DNA of 64,000 nucleotides, from the NCBI GenBank assembly GCA_003952965.2, contig CM025854.1:9228146-9292145 (forward strand), in the 5' to 3' direction. This stretch comes from Morella rubra (Eukaryota > Streptophyta > Magnoliopsida > Fagales > Myricaceae). The translations under genes were made by a program, and so were the position numbers. Position 1 is the first letter of the stretch. Every line of letters begins with the position of its first letter. Under the pieces are notes generated by a model. It did not search any database. It worked only from the letters and a program-made list of their open reading frames with translations, and was not told the origin of the DNA. Shown in pieces: positions 33,652-44,814 of this stretch.

Positions 33652-34093
33652 ATGAGAGTGTTAGGATGGAACTGCTGTGGATTTGCTTTGGCCACCACAG
33701 TTCGAAATATGCGGGCAATGGCCAGGAGGCACGACCCTGATGTATTATTTATTTAGGAAACTAAGATCCGAGGAGTTCATTTTTTAATGCATGGATGGCT
33801 TTTGAGAACTATTTTGATTTTCCTGTTGTTGGTAGAAGGGATACTGGTTTAATTTTAGCATGGAAGGAAGGTGTCGAACTAGATGTTGTGAAATTTCAAT
33901 CAATGTAGTCAATGTTATTTTGTATTCCAATCCTCCTAGCACCCCTTGGATGTTAACTTTTGTTTATGGTCTCACTGATTGCAATGAAAAATATACTCTT
34001 TGGAGTTATCTAGAACATATTGGAAATTGCTTCTCAGTACCTTGGCTTTTAATGGATGATTTCGACTCTCTCCTTTCACAAGCCGATAAAATA
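33652..34093 (+). pseudogene. LINE (L1-type) endonuclease fragment
   Basis: ATG at 33652 opens MRVLGWNCCGFALATTVRNM followed by HDPDVLFI and, after a stop, ETKIRG: the N-terminal apurinic-endonuclease signature of plant L1 ORF2 (WNCRG, DVLF--ET). After a frame change it continues with RRDTGLILAWKEG-like sequence and WMLTFVYGLTD, and PWLLMDDFDSLL, where the family has GDFN. It stops where the copia LTR begins at 34094. RT is absent. 33444-33651 probably holds the end of the upstream part of the same element. Confidence 0.75.
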
Positions 34094-34316
34094 TGTTGAG
34101 AAATACAGAAGAATATCGCCTTATTTTTCTTCTGTTATTTCAGCTGTATAGCAATTAACGTTCTCTTTTCTGTCTTTTCTGTTATTGCCTTGCTGAGCTG
34201 GACCACTTAGTTTGTACTCTTTATAAGGACTTTTCCTTCGTAATACAAGGTGCGATGAATACTTCAGAAATTCATCTCTCTGTTTTCTCTCTACCTCTCA
34301 AAAAGATTTCTTAACA
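34094..34316 (+). mobile_element. Short copia-type LTR (5' LTR)
   Basis: TGTTGAGAAATACAG ... AGATTTCTTAACA, 223 bp, TG...CA, with a TATA-like TTTATAAGGAC near 34220. It is followed directly by a tRNA-iMet primer site. AAATA precedes it (34089-34093); the other TSD is lost. Confidence 0.8.
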
Positions 34317-34328
34317 TGGTATCAGAGC
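34317..34328 (+). promoter_or_regulatory. Primer-binding site (initiator tRNA-Met) of the copia element
   Basis: TGGTATCAGAGC immediately after the LTR end. Confidence 0.85.
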
Positions 34329-34373
34329 AGTTAGCTTTCACTGCATAAGATTTCAACCTAGATCTTGATCAAA

Positions 34374-34460
34374 ATGGCCAATACTAGATCTTCAGTCATC
34401 GACGATCCTACGAATCCCTATTTCTTACACAATGGAGATAATTATCAAACACGATAATTA
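34374..34460 (+). pseudogene. copia gag start, truncated
   Basis: ATG at 34374: MANTRSSVIDDPTNPYFLHN, then GDNY, the usual beginning of a UBN2-type copia gag (N-PYFLH-GD-). It is cut after about 27 codons by scrambled filler DNA (34440-34499). Confidence 0.65.
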
Positions 34461-34499
34461 TCTTCAGTCAGAGCAGAGCAGTTAGCTTTCACTGCATTT

Positions 34500-36957
34500 C
34501 GACACGATATGGTCACTATGAATTCTTGGTGATGCCTTTTGGGCTAACCAATGCTCCAGCCGCATTTATGGATTTGATGAATAGGGTGTTTCGGGAGTTC
34601 TTAGACAAGTTTGTAGTTGTCTTCATTGATGATATATTGGTTTATTCCCGAAATAAGGAAGAGCACGAGAAGCATCTAAGGACTGTTCTACAAATTCTTA
34701 GGGAGAAGAAGTTGTTTGCCAAATTCTCCAAGTGTGAATTTTGGTTGGAACAAGTCCGATTTTTGGGGCACGTGGTGTCCGGTGAAGGGATTGCGTGGAT
34801 CCCGGGAAGGTAGATGCTGTATCCAAGTGGCCGAGGCCTACAAACGTGAAGGAAATAAGGAGTTTTCTGGGGTTAGCAGGGTACTATCGGAGATTTATTG
34901 AGGGATTCTCCAAGTTAGCCATGCCTTTGACTTCGTTGACAAGGAAGAATGTCAAATTTGAATGGACGGATGAATGTGAGCGGAGTTTCCAAGAATTGAA
35001 GGCCAGCTTAATTACTGCTCCAGTGTTAGCACTACCCTCGGAACATGGGGAGTATGAAATCTACAGCGATGCCTCAAAGCAAGGTTTAGGTTGTGTTTTG
35101 ATGCAAGACAAAAGGGTCATAGCTTATGCATCTAGACAGTTGAGGCCTCATGAGATGAATTACCCCACTCATGACTTAGAGCTAGCTGCAGTAGTCTATG
35201 CGTTGAAAATATGGAGACATTACTTGTATGGGGTTAAATGTGAGATATTCACCGATCATAAGAGCCTCAAGTATTTTAACACCCAGAAAGAGCTGAACAT
35301 GAGGCAACGGCGATGGCTAGAGCTGATTAAAGATTATGATTGCACAATTAGCTACCACCCGGAAAGGCCAATGTGGTGGCCGACGCACTAAGTAGGAAGT
35401 CGGCAGAGACGAGTTCAATGAAGGTGGTGCCCGAAGGAATCATGAGAGATTTGGAAAGAGCAGAGATCGTGCTTATCATTGCCGATCAGTTTGTCTCAAT
35501 AGCAGGGCTCTCGTTGCAACCTACGCTAGAGGAGCGGATTCGCGAAGCCCAGAAGAATGATAAGGTGATTGAAGGGATCAGAGAGAGGATTGGGAAAAAG
35601 GAAGACCCTGACTTTAGGGATAAGGATGGGTTGTTACGTTACCGTGGCAGAGTTTGTGTGCCAGGGACAGGAGGAATCAAGGATTTGATCCTAGCAGAGG
35701 CTCACACTACACCTTATACTATTCACCTAGGAGGCACGAAGATGTATCGAGATATTAAGGAGGCCTTTTGGTGGCCTAATATGAAGCGGGAGATAGCCGA
35801 GTATGTTGCTCGATGTTTGACTTGTCAGAAGGTGAAGGCAGAGCACCAGAGGCCGGCAGGGACATTAAAGCCTCTAGAGATCCCTGAATGGAAGTGGGAA
35901 GGGATAGCCATGGACTTTGTAGTAGGGTTGCCTCGAACTACTGCAAGCTATGACGCTATATGGGTGATTGTGGACCGATTAACTAAGTCGGCACACTTCT
36001 TACCCATTAAGGTGAAGTATACCCCGGAAAAGTTAGCTGAGATTTATCTTCAGGAGATTATTAGGCTCCATGGAGTGCCCAAGAGTATAGTGTCGGATAG
36101 GGATCCGAGATTCACTTCGAGATTCTGGAAACAATTGCAGGAATCGTTGGGTACTCGTTGAATTTTAGTACTGCCTTCCACCCACAGACGGACGGGCAAT
36201 CAGAGCGGACTATACAGATTCTGGAAGATATGCTCAGGGCTTGCGTCATGGATTTTAAAGGAAGTTGGGCTCAATACTTGCCTTTAGCAGAATTTGCGTA
36301 CAATAACAGTTTTCAGGCGAGCATCGGTATGGCGCCATACGAAGCATTGTATGGGCGAAGGTGCAGATCACCATTATACTGGGACGAGGTAGGAGAAAGA
36401 AGACTGTTGGGGCTAGAAATAGTCTTAGAGACGAGGGAAAAGATTCAAATAATCAAGGATAGACTCGTGACAGCCCAAAGCCGACAGAAGAGTTACGCGG
36501 ATAATCGGAGAAGAGAGCTTGAATTTGAAGCTGGGAGCAAAGTATTTTTGAAGATTTCCCCGAAAAAGGGTATAGCGCGGTTTGGGAAGAAAGGAAAGCT
36601 CCAACCCAGATTCATAGGACCCTTTGAGATCTTAGACAGAATAGGGCCCGTGGCGTACAGGTTGGCCCTACCCCCTTGCTTAGAGGGAGTCCACAACGTG
36701 TTTCATGTATCGCTCCTAAGGAAGTATGTACCTGACCCTACCCATGTCCTGGATTACGAGCCTTGCAGGTTAAGGAAAACCTTACATATGTAGAAGAACC
36801 TATACGGGTTTTGGATAGGAAGGAACAACAACTAAGGACTAAAACCATACCGCTTGTTAAGATTTTGTGGAAAAACCACGGAGTAGAAGAGGCTTCATGG
36901 GAGTTAGAAAGTGAAATGTACTCGAAATACCCACACTTGCGGGAAGAACAAAGTTAA
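34500..36957 (+). pseudogene. Chromovirus pol: RT, RNase H, integrase, chromodomain (four one-base frame breaks)
   Basis: [22 protein letters not shown] and catalytic [11 protein letters not shown]. RNase [17 protein letters not shown] and [11 protein letters not shown]. Integrase: HHCC finger ([11 protein letters not shown] ... [10 protein letters not shown]), core with AMDFVVGLP (first Asp), [12 protein letters not shown] (second Asp) and the Glu near QILEDMLRA. GPF-I--RIGPVAYRLALP and VFHVSLLRKY follow, then a chromodomain-like tail (IPLVKILWKNHGVEEASWEL ... KYPHL) ending TAA near 36957. Frames change near 34794, 35361, 36157 and 36762. Each fits loss of one base, with no nonsense substitution elsewhere. 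Copies and integrates element DNA; the chromodomain would guide insertion into chromatin. Confidence 0.85.
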
Positions 36958-37159
36958 GAAGGATAATGTTCTATCGACTTTTGGTTTTGTGATAGAAATT
37001 TTTGTAACTTACGTGATCCTTGTTTTCCTTCTTTGATTGCGCCTTTTGTTATACGGCTAGATGCTCGAATAAGAGTATATATGAACTCTATGGTTGTGTA
37101 TAGCATAGATGTATAAATGCTCATGATTAAATTATGATTTTGGAACTAATTATTTTACC

Positions 37160-37957
37160 TTGTTAGCAGATGTCATCAAGTCGCCGACCCCCGCGCTCTC
37201 AATCCGTCTCTTCCCCACACTCTCCCCGCGTAGAAGAATGACCGCACGGGAGTATCGCAGTCTGTTCCGTGTGAATCCTAGACCTCTTAACTCAATACCG
37301 CCTCAGCAACCGCAGTTGCCGGAGGTTAGGGAGGGGACTCAGGAGCCCCCGCCCCCTCAAAGGAATGACCAGCCCGGTCCTTCCAGGAGGAGGCATAGTG
37401 TGTGGTGGACCGACTCCTCTGAGTCACAGGAAGTCACAACTCCAGTTGGAGTCATTAGACAAATAGATAGAAAGCAGAGCCCAGTTGGGAGAATGAGAGT
37501 GAGCTCAGAAGAGGATCCGGAAGAGGATCCAGAAGAGGATCCAATGGAGGAGGACCCTTCGCCTAAGATAGTGGGGAATGAATGCAATGAAAAGAGTTCA
37601 TCATGGAGAGAAGATACTTGGGAAGGCATTAGAAGAGTATTGGGTAGAGGACCTAGTATCCTCTATGATTCTCTTGAGAACTCATCACAGGAAGTGGACT
37701 TTGTCCCTAAATACCATGAACCTTCAGGTAATGTAATCCATGACCCCAGTACCACAGGTCGGAGCTACGAATCCATGTCCCACTCTTGGGCAGGTAGTAA
37801 CTCCCCAGACCACGTCTACCATGGCGAGGTCAGTAGTGGGGCCAGTTCGAACGCTCGCCCGCACCCATATGGTCCTAGACCTCCACCACGGGACAAAATT
37901 TCTGGTAAGAAAGACCGAATTTCGAGGATGGAATTTTGTAAGGAGGGGAGGATGTGA
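37160..37957 (+). CDS. Extra ORF between pol and the 3' LTR of the chromovirus
   Basis: 265 codons on the sense strand, no family recognised. Pro/Arg/Ser-rich N-terminal half (REYRSLFRVNPRPLNSIPPQ, PGPSRRRHSVWWTDSSES), then an acidic stretch from a 12-bp repeat (GAAGAGGATCC three times at 37509-37543, giving EEDPEEDPEEDP), then a Ser/Gly/His-rich end. It runs through the purine-rich tract and its TGA stop (37955-37957) uses the first bases of the LTR. A second ATG at 37170 opens another frame (MSSSRRPPRSQSVSSPHSPR) that would join this one after a one-base shift near 37240. Could be an accessory gene or chance openness; no conserved domain to decide. Confidence 0.4.
   Translation: MLADVIKSPTPALSIRLFPTLSPRRRMTAREYRSLFRVNPRPLNSIPPQQPQLPEVREGTQEPPPPQRNDQPGPSRRRHSVWWTDSSESQEVTTPVGVIRQIDRKQSPVGRMRVSSEEDPEEDPEEDPMEEDPSPKIVGNECNEKSSSWREDTWEGIRRVLGRGPSILYDSLENSSQEVDFVPKYHEPSGNVIHDPSTTGRSYESMSHSWAGSNSPDHVYHGEVSSGASSNARPHPYGPRPPPRDKISGKKDRISRMEFCKEGRM
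37940..37952 (+). promoter_or_regulatory. Polypurine tract of the chromovirus
   Basis: AAGGAGGGGAGGA-type purine run (from about 37939) directly before the 3' LTR start TGTGAGACC at 37953; primer for plus-strand cDNA. Confidence 0.75.
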
Positions 37958-40901
37958 GACCCCGACCTTATTTCTATTATTGTAAAAAGAATTATGACTC
38001 CTTAAGTGTGTATTACTCTAATTATTGAGAAAGGCATGTATGGGTAAATTAATCTAAGATTTTGTCTAGGTGAAATTTTCCCCCTAGCATTTTTATGCAT
38101 CTTTAGCTATGATTTAAATGTTATATCGTTTGCAATTTTTAATAGTATTAAATTTGAGTATTTGGGATTAATTAAACTAATTATTTTAATTGTTGGAATA
38201 TATCTCTAAGTTTGCAATATTTGGAAGAAATTGAATTAGGGACTTTGACTCTTGAAAAATGTGTGAAAGGCATGTTAGGGTTAATTTTATGAAGTAAAAA
38301 AATAAAAAATAAAAAAAAAAGGGGGAAAAAGGGAGGGAAGTCACGTGAAGGAGGGAAAGAAAGGGGGAGGGCAGCCTTGTCTTTCCCCCCCCCCCCCCCT
38401 TACCGCACACTTCACATCCCATTGCCCTAACACTCTTTTGCCCTAACTCACTCACACAACCGAAGAAGAAGAAGAAGAAGAAGAAGAAAGAAGAAAAGAG
38501 AGAAGAAGAAGAAGGAGAAGAGAAGAAGAAAGGTAAGTTCGGCCCTTGTTATGAAAAATCTCCGTTGGCCGAAATACCCACTATCTCATTTCTTTCACAT
38601 TTTTCTTGGATGATAGCTTGTTGTGTGCTAGGTTGTTTTCTCCTTATCCTATATCTACATGTTGTTTGCTCTAAGAGTAGTGTAGATCTTGTAAGAAATC
38701 ATGGGGAGATATGGTTAGATCTGAGAAATGTTCTAGGGCAACATTGATGCACCCTAAGTGTATGATAAAAAGCCTAAAAGAGGACTGAAAACTGTTTGTG
38801 TATGCATGGCCAGATCTGTTGGATAGACCCATTCTATTATGACCTATTATGGTTGATTGGAAAACCTATAGCATTCATAAGCATGGCCTGTTATGTTGAA
38901 GATCATTGAGAATTATAGAGAATGCTTGTTAGACTAGTTGCTGAAAACAAGTTGCTGAAATGTACTTCTGCAGATTTCAAGGCTCGAACTAGGAGTGTAT
39001 TCTGATGCAATTGTGCTTATCCTTTGATCTTAAGAGGATCCTAGATTGTAGGCCTAGGAAATAGGAAGATTTTAAGCCATACCTTGGGTGATTCCGATAA
39101 GTATTGGGTGAGATATGCGTTGTTCAAGGCCCGGACGTCAAGCTGCCAGCAGCCTTGCACGTCCGGAATGTTAGCTCATTTCGAATACCTTTTGAGTGAT
39201 CAGTTTAAGTCCAAATTTTACGAGTTTGGTCTTGAATTTTAAGTTTATGAAAGAAGAACATTTTAAGGTAAATTTCGTGTGAATTAGAGGTGTAATGAAT
39301 GAGTTGTGGTATTTTGAAAATGGAAGGCCGAGCTGGAAACAGCAACAGTGTTGTTGTAGGATTTTCGCCTAATATGAAGTGTTTGTGAAAATGTATAGCA
39401 AATTTGCTGTTGTGAATTTTACCTCCAATCTTGAACTATGAAAGCTGAATAGTTCAAAATAAATTTCATGTTATTTGGAGCCATGTCTTGAAGTTATGAA
39501 TTTTTAAGTTGGAGACGTCGGGGCTGCCCGCTTGGACGTCCTCAGCAGCTTGCATTTTCGGGTAAATGTTTTGAGTGGCAAATGAGCTCCAAATTACTTA
39601 GAATTTTAATATGTTATAAAAATTAGTGTAAGGATCAGTTTAGAATCCAATTCTTATGGCTTCGGCATTCTTAAGAGAATACTTTGCATTGTAGGATCAC
39701 CATTGGGAAGTCAAGAAATATGGGTGATTTTGTATGATGTGCTGAATTTAATTGAATGATTATTCTCTACATCTAGTAAACCTATAAATGACATTAGTAT
39801 GAATCAATTGTAGGCAAGGTGCACCATAAGCTCAAGTGGACGAAGGTAAGTGGAAAATTATGTTTTTCCAAAAACTGGAATGATACACATCATGGATATT
39901 TATCATCAAGCATGACATGAGCACGTCATGAGCATTTGCATTTATTTTTCTCATAAGGATGAAAGAGAAATTTTATGCAAATGAAAGTACAGTTTTATGC
40001 TACGTTATGATATGTTATGGGCTAAATAGGATGGTCGGTACCGTACCATTAAGATAGGTGCATCCACTCCGAAGGACGAATGCGAGAAGGATGGATGACT
40101 CCTAAGGGCACCCACTCCGAAGGACGAATGCGAGAAGGATGGGTAGCTCTTGAGGTATGTGCAATCACACTGAAGGATGCTTGCAAGAAGGTGTGAACCT
40201 CTAAGGGTTGAGTCTAGCCATTAGGCCTGGGGCCACGTCAAGGCTAGCTCAACCAAATGACGTATTCCCAAGGGAAAGGGAATAGTTCCGAAGGGAACGC
40301 ACAACCCTGACTTCAGGGGTAAATGGAGCGAGATAAGTGCCCAATCAAGAAAGAATTATTTTCAAGATCAATTGCATGTAAGATCAAGTACGTTGTCTCA
40401 TGCATATGCAAGCATCATTCATTCATGACATATGAGACATGCACTATTTATTGCATATGATCCCTTACTGAGTCATTCGACTCACAGTTTTTAAATTGTA
40501 TCATTCCAGACAATATTTCAGGTGAGGAAACCTAAGAAGAGGACCTTAAAACCTAGGAGAGGGGCTGACGAGGACGTCCTCTTCCCTTTTTGTTATTTCA
40601 GTAAAGGTTTAGATATAATTTTTGAAAGAGCCGACATGAGCCTCCGATGTGTGGTGGTCATGGTTATTCGGCCCAGTAAAGTTTAGGGTTTTTAACCAAT
40701 TGATATTTTGAGACTGTGTTGTAATTACTTCAAGTTATTGTTTGAGGAGCAGGTTCTAATGTTTCATTACGCGCATTAGTCGATAAAAAAAAAAAAAGGG
40801 TTTTTCCGCTGCAAGAATTTAGTAAGTTCGCTTGAGTATTCCTTGTTGGGGATGCTCGCGGCTGTCACTAGCCTCTTCGAGTTAGCATTTGGGGCGTGAC
40901 A
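37953..40901 (+). mobile_element. 3' LTR of the Tekay-like chromovirus
   Basis: 2949 bp, TGTGAGACCCCGACC ... TTTGGGGCGTGACA (TG...CA). Contains a 14-C run near 38386, a GAA microsatellite (38463-38530) and imperfect tandem repeats at about 40060-40200 (CACTCCGAAGGACGAATGCG twice at roughly 60-bp spacing, then a third diverged unit). The short frames inside are not genes. Confidence 0.8.
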
Positions 40902-43056
40902 AAAAAGGCGCAGCAATTTCAACGAAAGTAATTATTTCTGCATAGGAAATTACCACAAATGAAAAGGCAGATAACATCTCCAACATAGATCACAATAAAA
41001 ATGTCAATAAGTAATAAGAACTACAAACTAGGGATTAAAACCACATGCCATCCAGGGAAGCTGTCTTGGAACGGACCATAGAGGTCAAGACCCCAAAGTA
41101 AAGAAACAACAAACCAACAATGTTGTCATTGTACATCTTTTCAACACATAAAGGGATCAAACTTACACTATTGCCATTGTACATGGGACAACCATAAAAT
41201 TGGCATCCTAGGTTACCATGACAAGACCCCAACTAAAGACCTAGGTGAGACGAGGTTTGTAGGCACCTCTGACATGCCCATGACATACCTTGGCCCAAGT
41301 CATGGCCCCTAACAGCGCATTGGCATGCTCCTGGCATTGTTAGCTCCAGAGAGTGCCCAACTAGGTCACATGCCTCGGCATAGCCTCAGAAAGGCTAATG
41401 AAGAGATGAAGACGGCCGACTCTAAAGGAGTCAAGGTTCACTTTGCCAACACCACAACATGGCCTCCAGTCACGACGGTGCCAGAAGAAATGCATAAGGA
41501 CATTGTCTCAGAAGGTTCCCGTAACGGAATGGAGAAGATCAGTAGCACCACCACACGACCACCGGAAGCGGTGGCGCATGGAGGGGCGCATGGAGGAGCT
41601 AGCTCAAAAGAATCAGCATGTCACAAGGAACATTTTGGTGTCACCACCCACAAGGTGGTGGAGCGGCGGCCACCACCGCAATCAAATGCCATATAGGGTC
41701 ACCCATCCCTATATGGCCGAATCCCCTAATTAATGGGAAGTTATCTTTATTGCTTTGGTGTCAAAACATTACCATGTTGGTTTGAATAAATTAAAGAAAC
41801 AATCTTGGTACTATTTTGGAAGATTGATCCTTGATTGATATTAGGAGATTTGTGCTTAGGTGGCATTTGACATTTGCTCCCAATATGGAAGCATATGGCC
41901 GGCCACATTAGAGTCAATTAAGGGCAAAGTTTTGGCCACCAAGGAAGATCCTTTCAAGATCTTTCCTTTTAGCTCTTGCTTGATTTAAGGAGATATGATT
42001 TGAATGGTGAACAAGCCTTTCCTCTACAATGAAAGGCCTTGCAACCCAAGCCATGGAGGTACTTTATATACCCCTTCATGGCACCATTGTAAGGATTCAA
42101 TCAAATAAGAGCTTTTGGCCTCAGTGCCCTTTTTATCAGTACGGGTAGCCCTCCATCACCAACCTTGGCCTAGCATGGACATGGTTCTTTCATGCTAGAC
42201 TCTAGCAAGGTCGTGGTTATGCTGAGGCTAGAGAAACTAGGGGTCAAGTGGTGGTCCCTTCCCTAGAGGTGCATTGGCTTGGGAAGGAGTATTTGTGGCA
42301 GGCGTGGTTCTCTCGTTGCTTGGTCTTTTCCTTGGCAAGGTAGCCGAAGGTCTTTAAAGAGCGGAAGGTTACTTTGGGAGTGTGGTTCTCTCGTTGCTTA
42401 ACCAACCTCTTGACAACGATCTGGGTTCATTGGTAAGTTGTTTGAGCACTTAGCTTGGGCGTGGTTCTCTTAAGCTTTGTTCTTCTCTTACCAAGGTTCT
42501 GCCTATCAGGTCTAAGCTCATCTTTGGTGGCTTAGGCTTGCTTATCTGTAAGTACTTTGCTTGTATCTAGAGTTAGGCTCTACAAGTCTAAGGCTTACAA
42601 AGCCTCATTGTCTAGCTAGTTTCGGGTGTAAGTCCAACCTAGCCTAGGCGTGTGGTTTTATTCCTCCACCTTCTCAACCATCCATCTTTCTTTTAATTTC
42701 TCTTTCTTTATATTCAAAATACTAAAAATAGAGCTCGAGTTATGATGAGTACCTCATGGGACGGCCAATCGAGCATTATCTTTAAGGTGTGTGCTTGCCG
42801 CGTGTACTCACAAGGTTACACTTGTGAGGGGATTAAGCATTGGTTAGGGGCCTAGGCTGGGGACCCTATCATACCATCAGTTAGCGATGTCCTCAGGCAT
42901 GCTCGAAGACCACATCTGCAACTCACAGCATCGGCCTATTGACCACCGCTGCACTTGGGGACCACCCCACATGGGAGGAAGACTAGGAAGATGAGTGCAT
43001 TGGGCTGCGCTTGATGTTGACGTCAATTTTGTTCATTAGGGAATTTAAGGTTCTTG
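40902..43056. other. Unclassified repeat-derived DNA, possible LTR leader
   Basis: No protein domain is recognisable. A TATA-like CTTTATATACCCC near 42062, a long CT-rich and pseudo-leader tract to 42880, and three copies of a GTGGTTCTCT(C/T) motif (near 42304, 42382, 42460) suggest an old LTR and leader in plus orientation. The 123-codon frame at 41325-41696 has no recognisable motif and looks like chance. Ends at the TSD (TCTTG) of the next solo LTR. Confidence 0.35.
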
Positions 43057-43542
43057 TGTCACGTTCCTCGTGCTCGTATTAGTCTCTAAGCTCTCTTTGT
43101 AGTAACAAAGGTGCATACATTGCAAGATTGCGGCACGTTCTTATCCTATGAGTCTCAAAACTGTGGTAATATCCTTGGGATGTTTAAAAATTACTATATA
43201 GTATAGAGAACCGGAGGAAGAATTATAAAATATGTTTAGAAATAACCATGAGAAAAATAGAAGTCAACTTAGAAGAAGATTAAAGAGATATACACACACA
43301 AGCCAGTCATAATATAGATAATACCACGATACTCAGGAACAACATAAGAAAAGGAAAAACAAACCAAGTTGCTGGGGTTAGGGATTAGGGGATACAGCTC
43401 TTAGGCTAACACAAGTAAGCCTATCAAGAAATCTCTAACCCTATTATCAAGAAATCTCTAACCCTATTGTTTCAAAAATATATACAAATACACCAAACAA
43501 ACAAAATAAAATATAAAGCAGCAACATTATTCAGGAGGAATC

Positions 43543-44814
43543 TGTTATTCCTAGGATTAAGGCAACCCAAGAGGGGGTGAATTGAGTTTCCAAACTTTTT
43601 CACTTTTAATCCCCAAAAACATGTTTGTAAAGTAAAAGATAATTTAGCACAAGTATTTAAACAAGTATTGATGTGATAAGTAAATAAGTGCTAAATGTAA
43701 AGAGTAAGGTTAGAGAAGCAAATACGAGATTTTTAGGTGGTTCGGCAAACCGCCTACATCCACCTCTCAAGCTTCTTTACCAACCCTTGTGGTTTTCCCA
43801 CTATCTTCCAAATAGTGTACACTCTAGCTTCCAGGTGCTAGAGAATCTTACAAGTGCTTTCCGGCCTCAACACTCACAGCCCAAGTGATTTTCGAGCTCA
43901 CCGCTCACAACCCAACCAAGCTTGAGATATACCCTCTCTAAGCTTCTTCTTTAGTGAACAACCTCACTAAAGAAATCATCTCTTTTGGATAGGAAGATAC
44001 AAGAAACAAACTCTCTCAAAGAGTGGATAAAAATGAAAAGCTCTATCTCTTTTGATTCACACAATGACAAGGATAAGAAAGTGTAATTTGTGTGAATGAT
44101 ATGAGAAATATGGAATAAGAAGGTTTAAGATATTTCTCAAGCTATGTAAAATGATATGTGGTCGTTCTCTTTTTTAGAGACAATAGGAAGGTCTTTATAT
44201 ATGCCACATGAGAAAACTAGTCGTTTCTAGCCATTGGGGTCGAACTGTGAGGTGATCGACCGCTACATGAATCGACTGCTTTATGTTACCGTTACTCAAC
44301 AATCACAATGTTAGAACTCAACAGATCTATTTCAAAACATAGACCGGTTGACCACTACACTAAGCGGTCGAAGGCCGGTCGACCGCTTCACCAGCCAGTC
44401 GACCCCCTCAACTTAAACACATAATCCGGTTCATTTAAGACCACGATTTAGACTATTTTGAAACACTCAATTTAAAGGACTAACTTCTCGTAAGTATTTA
44501 GGACTTGATTGGGGTGTTTTGAAACGATTAAAAACATTTTGATCTCCCAAACAAGAAGTAAAACGGTTTATGCACGTTTTGAAAGATATGCAAGATGTGG
44601 TTCAAATCCTTGTCAAAAGTGAAACTAAGAGTTACAAGGTTATACCATATGGTCTTGAATCTTCACTTTTGAGCTCCTTGCACCTTCTTGATCTTCAATC
44701 TTCTTGTCTTTAGCTCTTTGATAAAAATGTATTTGTCTTTAAAGATGTCCATTTTGTAAACTTAATCTATTTATTGAAATGATCAAAATATCAATTGTGA
44801 ACAAAAAGCCAACA
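43543..44814 (-). mobile_element. Nested solo LTR (GTCGAC family)
   Basis: Plus-strand limits TGTTATTCCTAGG ... CAAAAAGCCAACA, 1272 bp. Flanks GAATC (43538-43542) and TAATC (44815-44819) form a TSD with one change. Copy A (near 13510-13520) shows the uninterrupted site. Same family as 17393-18669; TATA (ATATAAAGAC, minus strand) near 44191-44200. Confidence 0.85.
44254..44403 (-). promoter_or_regulatory. GGTCGACCG palindrome array in the nested LTR
   Basis: Exact GTCGAC at 44378 and 44398 with degenerate copies (GATCGACCGC near 44254, ACCGGTTGACC near 44343). Upstream, on the minus strand, of the TATA box near 44195. Confidence 0.45.

Larger units (their letters stand above)
34500..40901 (+). 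mobile_element. Tekay-like chromovirus (Ty3/gypsy), 5'-truncated, with 3' LTR
   Basis: Order: RT (from the [13 protein letters not shown] region), RNase H, integrase, chromodomain, an extra ORF, polypurine tract and a complete 2.95-kb 3' LTR. The integrase-plus-chromodomain layout and the long LTR starting TGTGAGACCCCGACC fit the Tekay/Del clade. The 5' LTR, gag, protease and the first part of RT are missing; the left junction is the scrambled copia segment. No right-hand TSD can be checked without a 5' partner. Confidence 0.85.

Noticed and set aside
37357..37629. 90-codon minus-strand ORF
   Set aside because: Antisense of the Ser/acidic repeat in the chromovirus ORF (GSSSGSSSGSSS arises from GAAGAGGATCC repeats).
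41325..41696. 123-codon ORF in the unclassified repeat block
   Set aside because: No motif, biased Thr/Pro/His composition, overlapping frame also open; probably chance.
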